Source of the DNA: Megamerina dolium
Lineage: Eukaryota > Arthropoda > Insecta > Diptera > Megamerinidae
Length of the DNA stretch: 64,000 nt
Direction of reading: 5' to 3'
Assembly (NCBI GenBank): GCA_963854835.1
Contig: OY978525.1
Span: 66,694,407 to 66,758,406, forward strand
The number at the start of each line of letters is the position of its first letter. Position 1 is the stretch's first letter. Of the stretch, positions 20,340-33,776 are shown piece by piece. The position numbers and the translations under genes were made by a program. The notes under the pieces were generated by a model that saw nothing but the letters and a program-made list of their open reading frames with translations, was not told the origin of the DNA and did not search any database.

Positions 20340-22737
20340 ATTACTCTTGCAGATCCACTATTCTTCAAACCACAGCGCATTGACTTGCTTATTGGCGCAG
20401 GTTTATTTTTTGATTTGATGTGTGTTGGCCAAATTCGCATTGCTAGTAATTTGCCAATGTTACAAAAAACTCGACTGGGTTGGGTTGTGTCTGGAGGTGT
20501 TTCATACACCACCAAACAATCATCGTCACTCGCAGCTTGCACAAAAACGTATCTGAACAACAACAAAACAACAATTCGTTGAACGGTATTGTTAAAAGAT
20601 TTTGGGAAATAGAGAACTGTTTCGACTCTGCTCCTCCATCTTCTGAAGAAGACGATTGGTGTGAGCAGCATTTCAAAGAAAATTTCACTCGTTTAGCTTC
20701 GGGAGAGTATTCGGTACGTTTGCTTGCAAAAAGAAACTTGAGCGCTCTTGGCGACTCACGTAATCATGCTCTTCGAAGATTTAAAAATTTAGAGCGAAAA
20801 TTGGAAAATAATCATGATTTGAAAACTCAATATATTTCCTTTATGAATGAGTATGCATCGCTGCACCATATGTCACTAGCAAAACCACAAGCCACAACAA
20901 CAACTTATTTTCTACCACATCACTGCGTGCAAAAGCTTGACAGCACAACGACTAAGCTTCGCGTCGTATTCGATGGCTCCGCAAAAACAACAACGGGCTA
21001 CTCGCTAAATGACATTTTGTTAGCGGGCCCAACTATTCAGCCAAAATTGTTCAAAACTCTTTCACAATTTCGCTTTCGTAAATTCGCTCTTTGCGGAGAC
21101 ATATGTAAAATGTACCGATGTGTACGTGTGACATCTCCAGACGAATATCTTCAATGTATATTATGGCGTGAGCATCCACTCGATGAGATAAAGGTATACA
21201 AGTTGGACACTGTAACATATGGTACGAAATCTGCCGCCTTTTTGGCAATTCGTGCTATGCATCAACTTTCGTACGATGAAGAAGAGTCATTTCCAATAGG
21301 CGCAAAAATCGTGAGAAGAGATTTTTATGTTGACGATCTCATTTCAGGCGGAGATACTATAGAGGAAGTGGTTGAGATCAGACGTCAGGTTAAAGGTTTA
21401 CTTCAGCGTGGAGGATTCAACATTCGTAAGTGGTGCTCAAACGATGCTAGTACCCTTCAAGGCATTGTTGACTCGGAACGTGAGAGTATGCTCAAATTCC
21501 ATGATGGAACTTATGTAACGAAGACTCTTGGCCTCGTCTGGGACCCTAACACAGATAATTTCTTATTCTCTTTTTCGCCTATCGCACATAACGCACGCGC
21601 AACAAAGCGTACGATACTTTCACATATCGCTAAATTTTATGATCCGCTTGGACTTGTTTCGCCAGTTATTACGAAAGCAAAAATTCTCCTACAAACCCTT
21701 TGGAAGGAAAAACTGCAATGGGACGAAAGTTTGCCTCAGCCGTTGCTAGCTAGCTGGACTGACATTTGTGCTCAGTATGGTTTAGTGAGCAGTTTTAAAT
21801 TTCCTCGTTTTGTATTGACACCTCATTCCAGTTGGGAGATTCATGCCTTTTGCGACGCAAGTTTGGCAGCGTTTGGTGCATGCGTCTACATTCGTTCGGA
21901 GTGTGATGGTTTCTTAAAATCATGCTTACTTTGTGCAAAGTCGAGAGTCTCGCCTCTGAAGAGTTTAACCATACCTAAATTGGAATTGTCTGCAGCGTTA
22001 TTGCTTGCGGAATTGGTAGCATCCATATCGCAAGATTTTCCACATCCTCACACCGTTCACTGCTGGTCAGACTCAATGGTCACTCTATCTTGGCTTCGCG
22101 AACAACCATCAAATTTCAACATTTTTGTATCAAATAGAGTGAGCCAGATTCAAACGCTAACTCAAGGTATGACTTGGCATCATGTGCCTACTTCTTTGAA
22201 CCCGGCCGACATCCTTTCGAGGGGATGCACTCCGAATGAACTACTAAATTCTAAACTTTGGAACAATGATCCACCATTTTTATCAAAAGAGCACTCAGAT
22301 TGGCCGAATAGCATCGATTTTTTAACGGATTTACCCGAACGGCGACGGAAGGTTTTAATTACTTCTCAACTACGCGACATAACGCTCGATTGCAAGTACC
22401 ACAACTCCTTTCACAAGTTGCAGCGCATCTTTGCATACGTTTACCATTTTTGCCAACCGCGCAGTACACACGTTGATAGCCAACCGCTGACTCCACTGAA
22501 CATCAAAAGGGGTACACACCTACTAATTTGTCACATTCAACAAGTTCATTTTGCAGCTGAGCTCAAAGCGCTACGGTTTGATAAAAAACTTAACTCGTCA
22601 AGCAAACTACGCTCATTAAATCCATTTGTCGACTCATTCGGGCTTCTTCGCGTTGGAGGGCGCTTGCAAAACTCATTGTTGGACTTTGGAGCAAAACATC
22701 CACTTCTATTGCCAAAGCATCATCCAGTCACTAACGC
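20340..22737 (+). pseudogene. Pol of Bel-Pao C: RT and RNase H, no integrase
   Basis: The first part (RIDLLIGAGLFFDLM, TRLGWVVSGGV) is in a different frame from the long 20480-22762 frame. That frame carries the RT (TTKLRVVFDGSAKTT, catalytic FYVDD near 21330) and the Pao RNase H block (FCDASLAAFGA, WSDSMVTLSWL, HVPTSLNPADILSRG). It reaches the conserved LNPFVDSFGLLRVGGRL block and stops after HPVTNAI, where LTR sequence begins. The integrase is absent. A second copy from residue about 201 onward lies at 27294-28953. Confidence 0.8.
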
Positions 22738-22828
22738 AATAAAGTTGACAAACTTTTTTTAAGAGTTTTAATTTTCAATTTGCAAATAGGTGGAGCAAAT
22801 CAGCTCTTCCTCGAAACACCCGTATTCC
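22738..22828 (+). repeat. LTR terminal segment of Bel-Pao C (right)
   Basis: Near copy of 18309-18397, fused directly to truncated pol at GCAATAAAG. Its right end ...GAAACA abuts R1-like ORF1. Confidence 0.6.
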
Positions 22829-24591
22829 AGGCACCTGTAACACTTTCTCAGGTTCGACTTCTCCCGTACTCGGCAAACCACCCATTCGTTCTTAATCTTT
22901 TGAGCTTCCAGCAACCGCCTCGCGTCTAATGCTGGGAGACTAACCACAGCAGTCTGCTTCCCTGCATAGGCCTCACGGACGTTTTTAATAGCCATTTCTT
23001 CGAAGTGGCTAAGTTCTTTCACCTGTGATCGGATGGCCTCAACGATATCCTCCTTGGTGGTGATTTCATTCAGGTCACGGATTTCGACCCATAGCTGATG
23101 GCTCAGCGCTCTAGTCTGCGAATGGTCGCCTAATATATCTGCGCCTTCTTAAGTTCGAGCAGGATCTCTGCCATCGCCATATTCCTGATGCGCGAGACAT
23201 TTTCTCCAAGCTCCTGCAGACCGTCACTTTTCTCAACTACCTTCAGTATGTCACTGTACGACATGCTTCCAGCGCGTGTAATAATGATCGCATCCGTCCA
23301 ACCAGCTTCAGCTTTATCCTTAACCGGTCTGCCCTTCATTTTCGTATTCAGCTTTGCCGACGGTTTGTGCGCTTCTTCTTGCGTGGTCTTGTTCTTCTTC
23401 GGAGGTGTTCTTCGACTCGGCTGTTTATATTCACGAAGCCTCTTTGGTGTGCAGTCCGTCGAAGTCAGCATGTTAGGGCAATACGCCTGGTCTCCCTTCT
23501 GTTGTCTTCCTCTTGAGCTCGAGAGTGGAAACTTGCTAACGAGTTGAGTAGCTCTCTCATCGGGTTGTTAATGGAGCGTTGTAGTAGACGCATTATTTTC
23601 GTCAGCCCCTTGATAGTGTCTCCAAGCTTTTCCATAGCAACACCCTTTGACTGCATTCTTTCGGCCACCGGATTGCTGTCCTGTAGTGCTGGTGGTGACG
23701 ACCTAGCTCTTTCAGGCTTTTCCACCGTGGGCTCCTTTGATGACCGCATGAGTCTCGACGAACGCCTAAACGTGTTAGCTTCAGCGGCCTTGTCATCCAC
23801 GCTCGGGATCCACGTCGTCCTCGGTAGAACCACTTCAGGCGCCTTGTCGCTTCCGTCACTACGGTCTTTGGTGTCGCTCATAGATGTTGCTGCTGTTGTT
23901 GTTGTTGTTCTCTTTGTACTGTCCATACTTCACTGTAACCAGCGCATCGTGTGCAGGGGAACGGGCCGAAATAGACAGGAACGGGTATACCCTCGGGGAA
24001 CACTGAGCCTACTCCAGTTCTCTGAGGCCTGTTCTTCGCTTTGCCAGTCCCGAAAAACACGGACGGACTGCCGCTCGCCCGGATCAACGCAGGCTACAAC
24101 ACCTGCGCCCAATGCATACTTCCTATCCAAGGCCCGAAAGGGATGGTACTTGATACGTAACGCGGCTGGCACCTTGGCAGAGCAAGGTCACATGACCCTC
24201 TCTACCTGATAGCCAAGAAAAGCCATCGAGGGTTTTAAGGGACTCCCAGTGCGTTGCGCTGTGTGCCGCTCGAAATTTTTAATATCAGCCGCACCAGACT
24301 TGGTGAACAGACGCTGATCAGGAAGTCGTCCAATAATGAAAAATGCTCGCCTGGATTTGTGTATTACTCATCATGCCCATGCATGATGAGAGGGACACTG
24401 TTTTCTAAGAGGCGGTGTCGATTCGCCACTGTCACAGGAACTTCATGGGATCTGCTAGCTTTTATACCGCATCCTCCTCTTACCCGCTACTACAGGCCGT
24501 CCGGTTATCCCTGACTGCCGACCCCCTCCCGGTAGCTTAGAGCCCAGCTATAGTGCCAGATCCCGTAAGGCCAAACCCTCCGGGCCTCCAA
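22829..24591 (-). pseudogene. R1-like LINE 5' UTR and ORF1 (Gag-like), copy 1
   Basis: From right to left: a GC-richer 5' UTR starting near 24591 (GGAGGCCCGGAGGG) and ORF1 from about 23926. ORF1 has a Ser/Thr/Gln-rich start and a basic middle (PSRRTPPKKNKTTQEE). The R1/LOA-type block EKSDGLQELGENVSRIR lies near 23200. The KQTAVVSLPALDARRLL block and a first zinc knuckle CYRCLEYG, cut at 22829, follow. Frames change several times. The rest of ORF1 is at 18305. ORF1 proteins of this group bind the LINE RNA. Confidence 0.75.
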
Positions 24592-27293
24592 AATGAAGAG
24601 CTTTGCTGTTAGCTGCACAATACTTAAAAATGTCCCCTTATGTCTGTGTTCTTGGAAAGCCTTGCATAACGATTTAAGCTCTCGTCGGGCACCAACGAAA
24701 TTTGTGCCATTGTCACAAAACAGCTGTGTGCATGCTCAACGCAGCCTCACAAATCGTTTTAGCGCTGCTATAAAAGTCCTCGTAGTCAGGTCTGATACTA
24801 CTTCCATGTGGATTTCTTTTGTCGCGAAGCAAACAAATACAGCAATATAACTTTTAGTTACTCGCATACCTCTCTGTTTGTATGATGTTGTAATTGGGCC
24901 ACAGAAGTCTACACCCGTCATTAAGAAGGGTCTAGCGACGACCACCCGCCCCTTCGTCAAGTCGCCCATAACTTGTTGTGCTAAAATCGGTCGAGATCGA
25001 AAACAGCGCACACATTTCGGTGTAACAACTCGTACAACTTTCCTCGCATGTACGATCCAAAAGCGTTACCTCAGAATTGACATTAGGGCTTGCGTGTCAA
25101 CATACAAAGTTTGGCAGCAGTATCTGATGCTTCACATCATATGGTAATTCAGCATTTTTTAAACGATCTCCTACTCGTAGTATATCTACAGCGTAACTAC
25201 TGTCAATCAAAATACTCAACGACTTTATCTTATTTGCAGCATGTACCTCTGCTTTCTTTTTCAATTCGCGATACTCGGCTGCGAAAAATGCTGTTGTAAG
25301 CAGTGAAAGATACGAATCGTAAATTGCCCTGTTCACATTTTATATGTCGTGACAAGCAGAGGATATATTCAACTAATTTTTCCGATCGTGCAAACTCGCT
25401 TCGTCCCTCTAGTCAGCTCAGAAAGCTTTCGAGTTATCTTCCATAATAAGAGCGATTGTGTTTTTACGCCTCTCTTCATCAACTTCAGTAACTTTGTTGC
25501 GGTTTTTGTTTGATGGCCACTCATTACATGACTTCATCAGGCAACACGGACCTGTAAACCAAATCGAATTCAACAATTCTTCGGCATACGCACCTCTAGA
25601 AATTATATCAGCTGGATTTAGTCGAGAAGGAACATGGCGCCAGATCGCGACATTGGTGGCCTCTTGAATGGGTGACACCCTGTTGGCCACGAAAGTCGTC
25701 CAATTTGACGGATGAGAAGTTAACCACCCCAAGACAATCTCTGAGTCACTCCATAAATATATGGCATCAGCTCGAACAGGGAGATTTTCGTGTACTTTCA
25801 TCACCAATGTGGTCAATAAGTGAGCCGCCATTAGCTCCAATCGCAATATCGATTTCCTTTTTAATGGTGCAATTCTTGACTTTGCAGCCATAAGCGCACA
25901 GAAATTCCATTGTAGTCATCAATACATCGCACATAAACGCAGCATACATAAGCTCGTTCCGACGCATCGGAAAATCCATGCACATCAAGACGAACATGTT
26001 TCCTTGTTCTAAATATAAAGCGAGGAACCCTAATATTGTGTATCGTAGGCATCTTATTCCGAAACTCACTCCAATAGCTGTGGAGATTCATAGGTAGAGA
26101 CTCATCCCAAGAAACCGTTTGTATCCAAAGTTCGTGCATAAAGATCTTCACCTTTACGATTATTGGGTTGACAAGCCCTAACGAGTCGAAAAGCATTGAC
26201 ATATCTGCTAATACAACGCGCTTGATGATAGACAAGGTATTGGGTAATTTTGGCCACGCATACCTGAACATATCTGATGTAGGCTCCCAATTTATACCTA
26301 TTGTTTTAATAATTTCAGCATCAATAATCCCTATAGGCTCTTCCTCATAAGATGTTGACACTTGCTGGGGAAAATTAGAACAATTGGAATGCCATTTACG
26401 CAACATGAAAGACGCTGAGTTAGTTACTTCCGATACTTCCCCAAACGTACGAAATAGTTCCTCTTCTGTATCTGCATCGCTGATGAAATCATCCATGAAA
26501 AATCTGAAATAATTTTCCATCCAATACGCATTTGCGTTGTCTTCACCAAGCTTTTTTAAGCAGCGTGTGGCTAAAAATGGTGCAGCTGCAGTACCATGCG
26601 TAATTGTCAGCAATCTGAATGCTACGCGAAGCTTTGTACTTGTTGACTCCTCGCTTTCCTTTGATTCGATTGTAAGACTTTGCCTAATTAACCTATTATA
26701 TTCACGCCCATTTGTAGCGCCAGATACCACCCAACTGAATACCGATTTTTGTAGCAGCAGTAGTCCATCACCAATTTTAATCTGCTCAATATACATCAAC
26801 TCTAAAAAGATTTCAGCGCCTAACAATAAATCAACTCGTGCAGGAACATTAAATTTCGCATCTGCCATCTCAATATTATTTGGAAACTTCCACCATGATA
26901 TATCAATGTATTGGTTAGGTTTTCTACCAGTTATTTTCGGCAGAACATGAAAATCTAGTTCAGCTTCATAACCATTCAATCGTGATTTGATAGTGGCTTG
27001 CACTTTTTTATTGCTTTGTTGCATACCATTGATACCATTAACACCTAAACCACTTGCTACTCTAGGAATTCTTAGAAGCTGAACCAAACTATCAGCACTT
27101 GGAATGCCGTATCTAAAGTGGCACGCGCTGGCTGGTAGCGACCGAATGCATCTTTTAGAATAATCGGCAGTTTTTCTAGAGACGGCAGTCTCTAGACTTC
27201 TTTAACTGGTAGAGATTTCCAGCTCGCACACAACACACTACCTTCGTTTCTCCTGGTTTCACGATGTTCAGACACAGTATTACTGCCATCTTC
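24592..27293 (-). pseudogene. Bel-Pao element D pol, copy 1, decayed
   Basis: From right to left: a Gag end and protease C-terminal half (VDLLLGAEIFLEL, SVFSWVVSGA), and an RT lacking its middle (STSTKLRVAF joined to RLLTITHGTAAAPF) but with FMDDFISDA. RNase H (FSDASERAY, WSDSEIVLGWL, HVPSRLNPADIISRG) and an integrase start (TGVDFCGPI, FVCFATKEIHMEVVSD) follow. Several frameshifts separate the parts. It ends at 24592, where the R1-like 5' UTR begins. Confidence 0.75.
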
Positions 27294-29044
27294 GTAAATT
27301 CGCTCTTTGCGGAGACATATGTAAAATGTACCGATGTGTACGTGTGACATCTCCAGACGAATATCTTCAATGTATATTATGGCGTGAGCATCCACTCGAT
27401 GAGATAAAGGTATACAAGTTGGACACTGTAACATATGGTACGAAATCTGCCGCCTTTTTGGCAATTCGTGCTATGCATCAACTTTCGTACGATGAAGAAG
27501 AGTCATTTCCAATAGGCGCAAAAATCGTGAGAAGAGATTTTTATGTTGACGATCTCATTTCAGGCGGAGATACTATAGAGGAAGTGGTTGAGATCAGACG
27601 TCAGGTTAAAGGTTTACTTCAGCGTGGAGGATTCAACATTCGTAAGTGGTGCTCAAACGATGCTAGTACCCTTCAAGGCATTGTTGACTCGGAACGTGAG
27701 AGTATGCTCAAATTCCATGATGGAACTTATGTAACGAAGACTCTTGGCCTCGTCTGTGACCCTAACACAGATAATTTCTTATTCTCTTTTTCGCCTATCG
27801 CACATAACGCACGCGCAACAAAGCGTACGATACTTTCACATATCGCTAAATTTTATGATCCGCTTGGACTTGTTTCGCCAGTTATTACGAAAGCAAAAAT
27901 TCTCCTACAAACCCTTTGGAAGGAAAAACTGCAATGGGACGAAAGTTTGCCTCAGCCGTTGCTAGCTAGCTGGACTGACATTTGTGCTCAGTATGGTTTA
28001 GTGAGCAGTTTTAAATTTCCTCGTTTTGTATTGACACCTCATTCCAGTTGGGAGATTCATGCCTTTTGCGACGCAAGTTTGGCAGCGTTTGGTGCATGCG
28101 TCTACATTCGTTCGGAGTGTGATGGTTTCTTAAAATCATGCTTACTTTGTGCAAAGTCGAGAGTCTCGCCTCTGAAGAGTTTAACCATACCTAAATTGGA
28201 ATTGTCTGCAGCGTTATTGCTTGCGGAATTGGTAGCATCCATATCGCAAGATTTTCCACATCCTCACACCGTTCACTGCTGGTCAGACTCAATGGTCACT
28301 CTATCTTGGCTTCGCGAACAACCATCAAATTTCAACATTTTTGTATCAAATAGAGTGAGCCAGATTCAAACGCTAACTCAAGGTATGACTTGGCATCATG
28401 TGCCTACTTCTTTGAACCCAGCCGACATCCTTTCGAGGGGATGCACTCCGAATGAACTACTAAATTCTAAACTTTGGAACAATGATCCACCATTTTTATC
28501 AAAAGAGCACTCAGATTGGCCGAATAGCATCGATTTTTTAACGGATTTACCCGAACGGCGACGGAAGGTTTTAATTACTTCTCAACTACGCGACATAACG
28601 CTCGATTGCAAGTACCACAACTCCTTTCACAAGTTGCAGCGCATCTTTGCATACGTTTACCATTTTTGCCAACCGCGCAGTACACACGTTGATAGCCAAC
28701 CGCTGACTCCACTGAACATCAAAAGGGGTACACACCTACTAATTTGTCACATTCAACAAGTTCATTTTGCAGCTGAGCTCAAAGCGCTACGGTTTGATAA
28801 AAAACTTAACTCGTCAAGCAAACTACGCTCATTAAATCCATTTGTCGACTCATTCGGGCTTCTTCGCGTTGGAGGGCGCTTGCAAAACTCATTGTTGGAC
28901 TTTGGAGCAAAACATCCACTTCTATTGCCAAAGCATCATCCAGTCACTAACGCAATAAAGTTGACAAACTTTTTTTAAGAGTTTTAATTTTCAATTTGCA
29001 AATAGGTGGAGCAAATCAGCTCTTCCTCGAAACACCCGTATTCC
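27294..29044 (+). pseudogene. Bel-Pao C pol 3' half and LTR end, copy 2
   Basis: Duplicate of 21078-22828. The RT YVDD is included, but the RT start is missing. A Trp-to-Cys change lies near 27757 (CTGGGAC to CTGTGAC). Confidence 0.85.
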
Positions 29045-30807
29045 AGGCACCTGTAACACTTTCTCAGGTTCGACTTCTCCCGTACTCGGCAAACCACCCA
29101 TTCGTTCTTAATCTTTTGAGCTTCCAGCAACCGCCTCGCGTCTAATGCTGGGAGACTAACCACAGCAGTCTGCTTCCCTGCATAGGCCTCACGGACGTTT
29201 TTAATAGCCATTTCTTCGAAGTGGCTAAGTTCTTTCACCTGTGATCGGATGGCCTCAACGATATCCTCCTTGGTGGTGATTTCATTCAGGTCACGGATTT
29301 CGACCCATAGCTGATGGGTCAGCGCTCTAGTCTGCGAATGGTCGCCTAATATATCTGCGCCTTCTTAAGTTCGAGCAGGATCTCTGCCATCGCCATATTC
29401 CTGATGCGCGAGACATTTTCTCCAAGCTCCTGCAGACCGTCACTTTTCTCAACTACCTTCAGTATGTCACTGTACGACATGCTTCCAGCGCGTGTAATAA
29501 TGATCGCATCCGTCCAACCAGCTTCAGCTTTATCCTTAACCGGTCTGCCCTTCATTTTCGTATTCAGCTTTGCCGACGGTTTGTGCGCTTCTTCTTGCGT
29601 GGTCTTGTTCTTCTTCGGAGGTGTTCTTCGACTCGGCTGTTTATATTCACAAAGCCTCTTTGGTGTGCAGTCCGTCGAAGTCAGCATGTTAGGGCAATAC
29701 GCCTGGTCTCCCTTCTGTTGTCTTCCTCTTGAGCTCGAGAGTGGAAACTTGCTAACGAGTTGAGTAGCTCTCTCATCGGGTTGTTAATGGAGCGTTGTAG
29801 TAGACGTATTATTTTCGTCAGCCCCTTGATAGTGTCTCCAAGCTTTTCCATAGCAACACCCTTTGACTGCATTCTTTCGGCCACCGGATTGCTGTCCTGT
29901 AGTGCTGGTGGTGACGACCTAGCTCTTTCAGGCTTTTCCACCGTGGGCTCCTTTGATGACCGCATGAGTCTCGACGAACGCCTAAACGTGTTAGCTTCAG
30001 CGGCCTTGTCATCCACGCTCGGGATCCACGTCGTCCTCGGTAGAACCACTTCAGGCGCCTTGTCGCTTCCGTCACTACGGTCTTTGGTGTCGCTCATAGA
30101 TGTTGCTGCTGTTGTTGTTGTTGTTCTCTTTGTACTGTCCATACTTCACTGTAACCAGCGCATCGTGTGCAGGGGAACGGGCCGAAATAGACAGGAACGG
30201 GTATACCCTCGGGGAACACTGAGCCTACTCCAGTTCTCTGAGGCCTGTTCTTCGCTTTGCCAGTCCCGAAAAACACGGACGGACTGCCGCTCACCCGGAT
30301 CAACGCAGGCTACAACACCTGCGCCCAATGCATACTTCCTATCCAAGGCCCGAAAGGGATGGTACTTGATACGTAACGCGGCTGGCACCTTGGCAGAGCA
30401 AGCTCACATGACCCTCTCTACCTGATAGCCAAGAAAAGCCATCGAGGGTTTTAAGGGACTCCCAGTGCGTTGCGCTGTGTGCCGCTCGAAATTTTTAATA
30501 TCAGCCGCACCAGACTTGGTGAACAGACGCTGATCAGGAAGTCGTCCAATAATGAAAAATGCTCGCCTGGATTTGTGTATTACTCATCATGCCCATGCAT
30601 GATGAGAGGGACACTGTTTTCTAAGAGGCGGTGTCGATTCGCCACTGTCACAGGAACTTCATGGGATCTGCTAGCTTTTATACCGCATCCTCCTCTTACC
30701 CGCTACTACAGGCCGTCCGGTTATCCCTGACTGCCGACCCCCTCCCGGTAGCTTAGAGCCCAGCTATAGTGCCAGATCCCGTAAGGCCAAACCCTCCGGG
30801 CCTCCAA
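29045..30807 (-). pseudogene. R1-like LINE 5' UTR and ORF1, copy 2
   Basis: Duplicate of 22829-24591 with a handful of substitutions (for example near 29653, 29808, 30294 and 30401). Content as in copy 1. Confidence 0.8.
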
Positions 30808-33392
30808 AATGAAGAGCTTTGCTGTTAGCTGCACAATACTTAAAAATGTCCCCTTATGTCTGTGTTCTTGGAAAGCCTTGCATAACGATTTAAGCTCTCG
30901 TCGGGCACCAACGAAATTTGTGCTATTGTCACAAAACAGCTGTGTGCATGCTCAACGCAGCCTCACAAATCGTTTTAGCGCTGCTATAAAAGTCCTCGTA
31001 GTCAGGTCTGATACTACTTCCATGTGGATTTCTTTTGTCGCGAAGCAAACAAATACAGCAATATAACTTTTAGTTACTCGCATACCTCTCTGTTTGTATG
31101 ATGTTGTAATTGGGCCACAGAAGTCTACACCCGTCATTAAGAAGGGTCTAGCGACGACCACCCGCCCCTTCGTCAAGTCGCCCATAACTTGTTGTGCTAA
31201 AATCGGTCGAGATCGAAAACAGCGCACACATTTCGTTGTAACAACTCGTTCAACTTTCCTCGCATGTACGATCCAAAAGCGTTACCTCAGAATTGACATT
31301 AGGGCTTGCGTGTCAACATACAAAGTTTGGCAGCAGTATCTGATGCTTCACATCATATGGTAATTCAGCATTTTTTAAACGATCTCCTACTCGTAGTATA
31401 TCTACAGCGTAACTACTGTCAATCAAAATACTCAACGACTTTATCTTATTTGCAGCATGTACCTCTGCTTTCTTTTTCAATTCGCGATACTCGGCTGCGA
31501 AAAATGCTGTTGTAAGCAGTGAAAGATACGAATCGTAAATTGCCCTGTTCACATTTTATACGTCGTGACAAGCAGAGGATATATGCAACTAACTTTTCCG
31601 ATCGTGCAAACTCGCTTCGTCCCTCTAGTCAGCTCAGAAAGCTTTCGAGTTATCTTCCATAATAAGAGCGATTGTGTTTTTACGCCTCTCTTCATCAACT
31701 TCAGTAACTTTGTTGCGGTTTTTGTTTGATGGCCACTCATTACATGACTTCATCAGGCAACACGGACCTGTAAACCAAATCGAATTCAACAATTCTTCGG
31801 CATACGCACCTCTAGAAATTATATCAGCTGGATTTAGTCGAGAAGGAACATGGCGCCAGATCGCGACATTGGTGGCCTCTTGAATGGGTGACACCCTGTT
31901 GGCCACGAAAGTCGTCCAATTTGACGGATGAGAAGTTAACCACCCCAAGACAATCTCTGAGTCACTCCATAAATATATGGCATCAGCTCGAACAGGGAGA
32001 TTTTCGTGTACTTTCATCACCAATGTGGTCAATAAGTGAGCCGCCATTAGCTCCAATCGCAATATCGATTTCCTTTTTAATGGTGCAATTCTTGACTTTG
32101 CAGCCATAAGCGCACAGAAATTCCATTGTAGTCATCAATACATCGCACATAAACGCAGCATACATAAGCTCGTTCCGACGCATCGGAAAATCCATGCACA
32201 TCAAGACGAACATGTTTCCTTGTTCTAAATATAAAGCGAGGAACCCTAATATTGTGTATCGTAGGCATCTTATTCCGAAACTCACTCCAATAGCTGTGGA
32301 GATTCATAGGTAGAGACTCATCCCAAGAAACCGTTTGTATCCAAAGTTCGTGCATAAAGATCTTCACCTTTACGATTATTGGGTTGACAAGCCCTAACGA
32401 GTCGAAAAGCATTGACATATCTGCTAATACAACGCGCTTGATGATAGACAAGGTATTGGGTAATTTTGGCCACGCATACCTGAACATATCTGATGTAGGC
32501 TCCCAATTTATACCTATTGTTTTAATAATTTCAGCATCAATAATCCCTATAGGCTCTTCCTCATAAGATGTTGACACTTGCTGGGGAAAATTAGAACAAT
32601 TGGAATGCCATTTACGCAACATGAAAAACGCTGAGTTAGTTACTTCCGATACTTCCCCAAACGTACGAAATAGTTCCTCTTCTGTATCTGCATCGCTGAT
32701 GAAATCATCCATGAAAAATCTGAAATAATTTTCCATCCATAATGCCAGTAGATACGCATTTGCGTTGTCTTCACCAAGCTTTTTTAAGCAGCGTGTGGCT
32801 AAAAATGGTGCAGCTGCAGTACCATGCGTAATTGTCAGCAATCTGTATGCTACGCGAAGCTTTGTACTTGTTGACTCCTCGCTTTCCTTTGATTCGATTG
32901 TAAGACTTTGCCTAATTAACCTATTATATTCACGCCCATTTATAGCGCCAGATACCACCCAACTGAATACCGATTTTTGTAGCAGCAGTAGTCCATCACC
33001 AATGTTAATCTGCTCAATATACATCAACTCTAAAAAGATTTCAGCGCCTAACAATAAATCAACTCGTGCAGGAACATTAAATTTCGCATCCGCCATCTCA
33101 ATATTATTTGGAAACTTCCACCATGATATATCAATGTATTGGTTAGGTTTTCTACCAGTTATTTTCGGCAGAACATGAAAATCTAGTTCATCTTCATAAC
33201 CATTCAATCGTGATTTGATAGTGGCTTGCACTTTGTTGCATACCATTGATACCATTAACACCTAAACCACTTGCTACTCTAGGAATTCTTAGAAGCTGAA
33301 CCAAACTATCAGCACGTGGAATGCCGTATCTAAAGTGGCACGCGCTGGCTGGTAGCGACCGAATGCATCTTTTAGAATAATCGGCAGTTTTT
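30808..33392 (-). pseudogene. Bel-Pao element D pol, copy 2
   Basis: Duplicate of the decayed D pol. At 32740 this copy retains 12 bases (an LLAL-encoding piece) that copy 1 lacks. Missing parts include the protease active site and the middle of RT. Confidence 0.8.
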
Positions 33393-33776
33393 CTAGAGAC
33401 GGCAGTCTCTAGACTTCTTTAACTGGTAGAGATTTCCAGCTCGCACACAACACACTACCTTCGTTTCTCCTGGTTTCACGATGTTCAGACACAGTATTAC
33501 TGCCATCTTCTCTTGTGGAATAGAATTATCTATGTTTCCTTGTATTGCTAATATTTGTTTAAAATATGACTCTAGAATACCCAATCTGCATTTTAGCTTT
33601 TCTACCACTAATGTTGAGCCTTTTTTAGGAATTAAATTTTTTATCCTAGTTATATTGCCTTTCGTCAATGCTCTAAGCGCTTTTAGCTCTTGCAACTTTT
33701 CAGAAATTTTCGACGTTGCCGCTACTGCTTTGTCGACTATTTCGATTTCTTCTTCGTTAGAACTCATGCTTGACAA
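33393..33776 (-). pseudogene. Gag N-terminal fragment of Bel-Pao D
   Basis: 127 residues from an ATG at 33776. It is acidic, then helical and Lys/Leu-rich (KISEKLQELKALRALTKGNITRIKNL), a typical Bel Gag start. It runs into a stop after RDCRL. Its C-terminal third lies inside the duplicated block. Confidence 0.6.

Larger units (their letters stand above)
18309..22828 (+). mobile_element. Bel-Pao element C, inserted in the R1-like ORF1, internally deleted
   Basis: An LTR end (18309-18397, plus perhaps some bases upstream) is followed by a primer-binding site, gag, protease, RT and RNase H. Pol stops at 22737 and joins a second copy of the same LTR end (22738-22828). Integrase, 3' UTR and U3 are missing. 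R1-like ORF1 continues on both sides. The right half (21078 on) is present again at 27294-29044. Confidence 0.75.
21078..27293. repeat. Tandem segmental duplication, copy 1
   Basis: 6,216 bp repeated immediately at 27294-33510. Both breakpoints share TTC (21075-21077 and 27291-27293). It holds half of Bel-Pao C, the R1-like 5' half and most of Bel-Pao D. Confidence 0.95.
27294..33510. repeat. Tandem segmental duplication, copy 2
   Basis: Repeats 21078-27293 with about 20 substitutions. It has a 12-bp insertion near 32740 and lacks 11 bp near 33231 relative to copy 1. Confidence 0.95.

Noticed and set aside
23544..24209. 221-residue plus-strand ORF (and its duplicate at 29760)
   Set aside because: It is the antisense shadow of R1-like ORF1, and shows no family motif.
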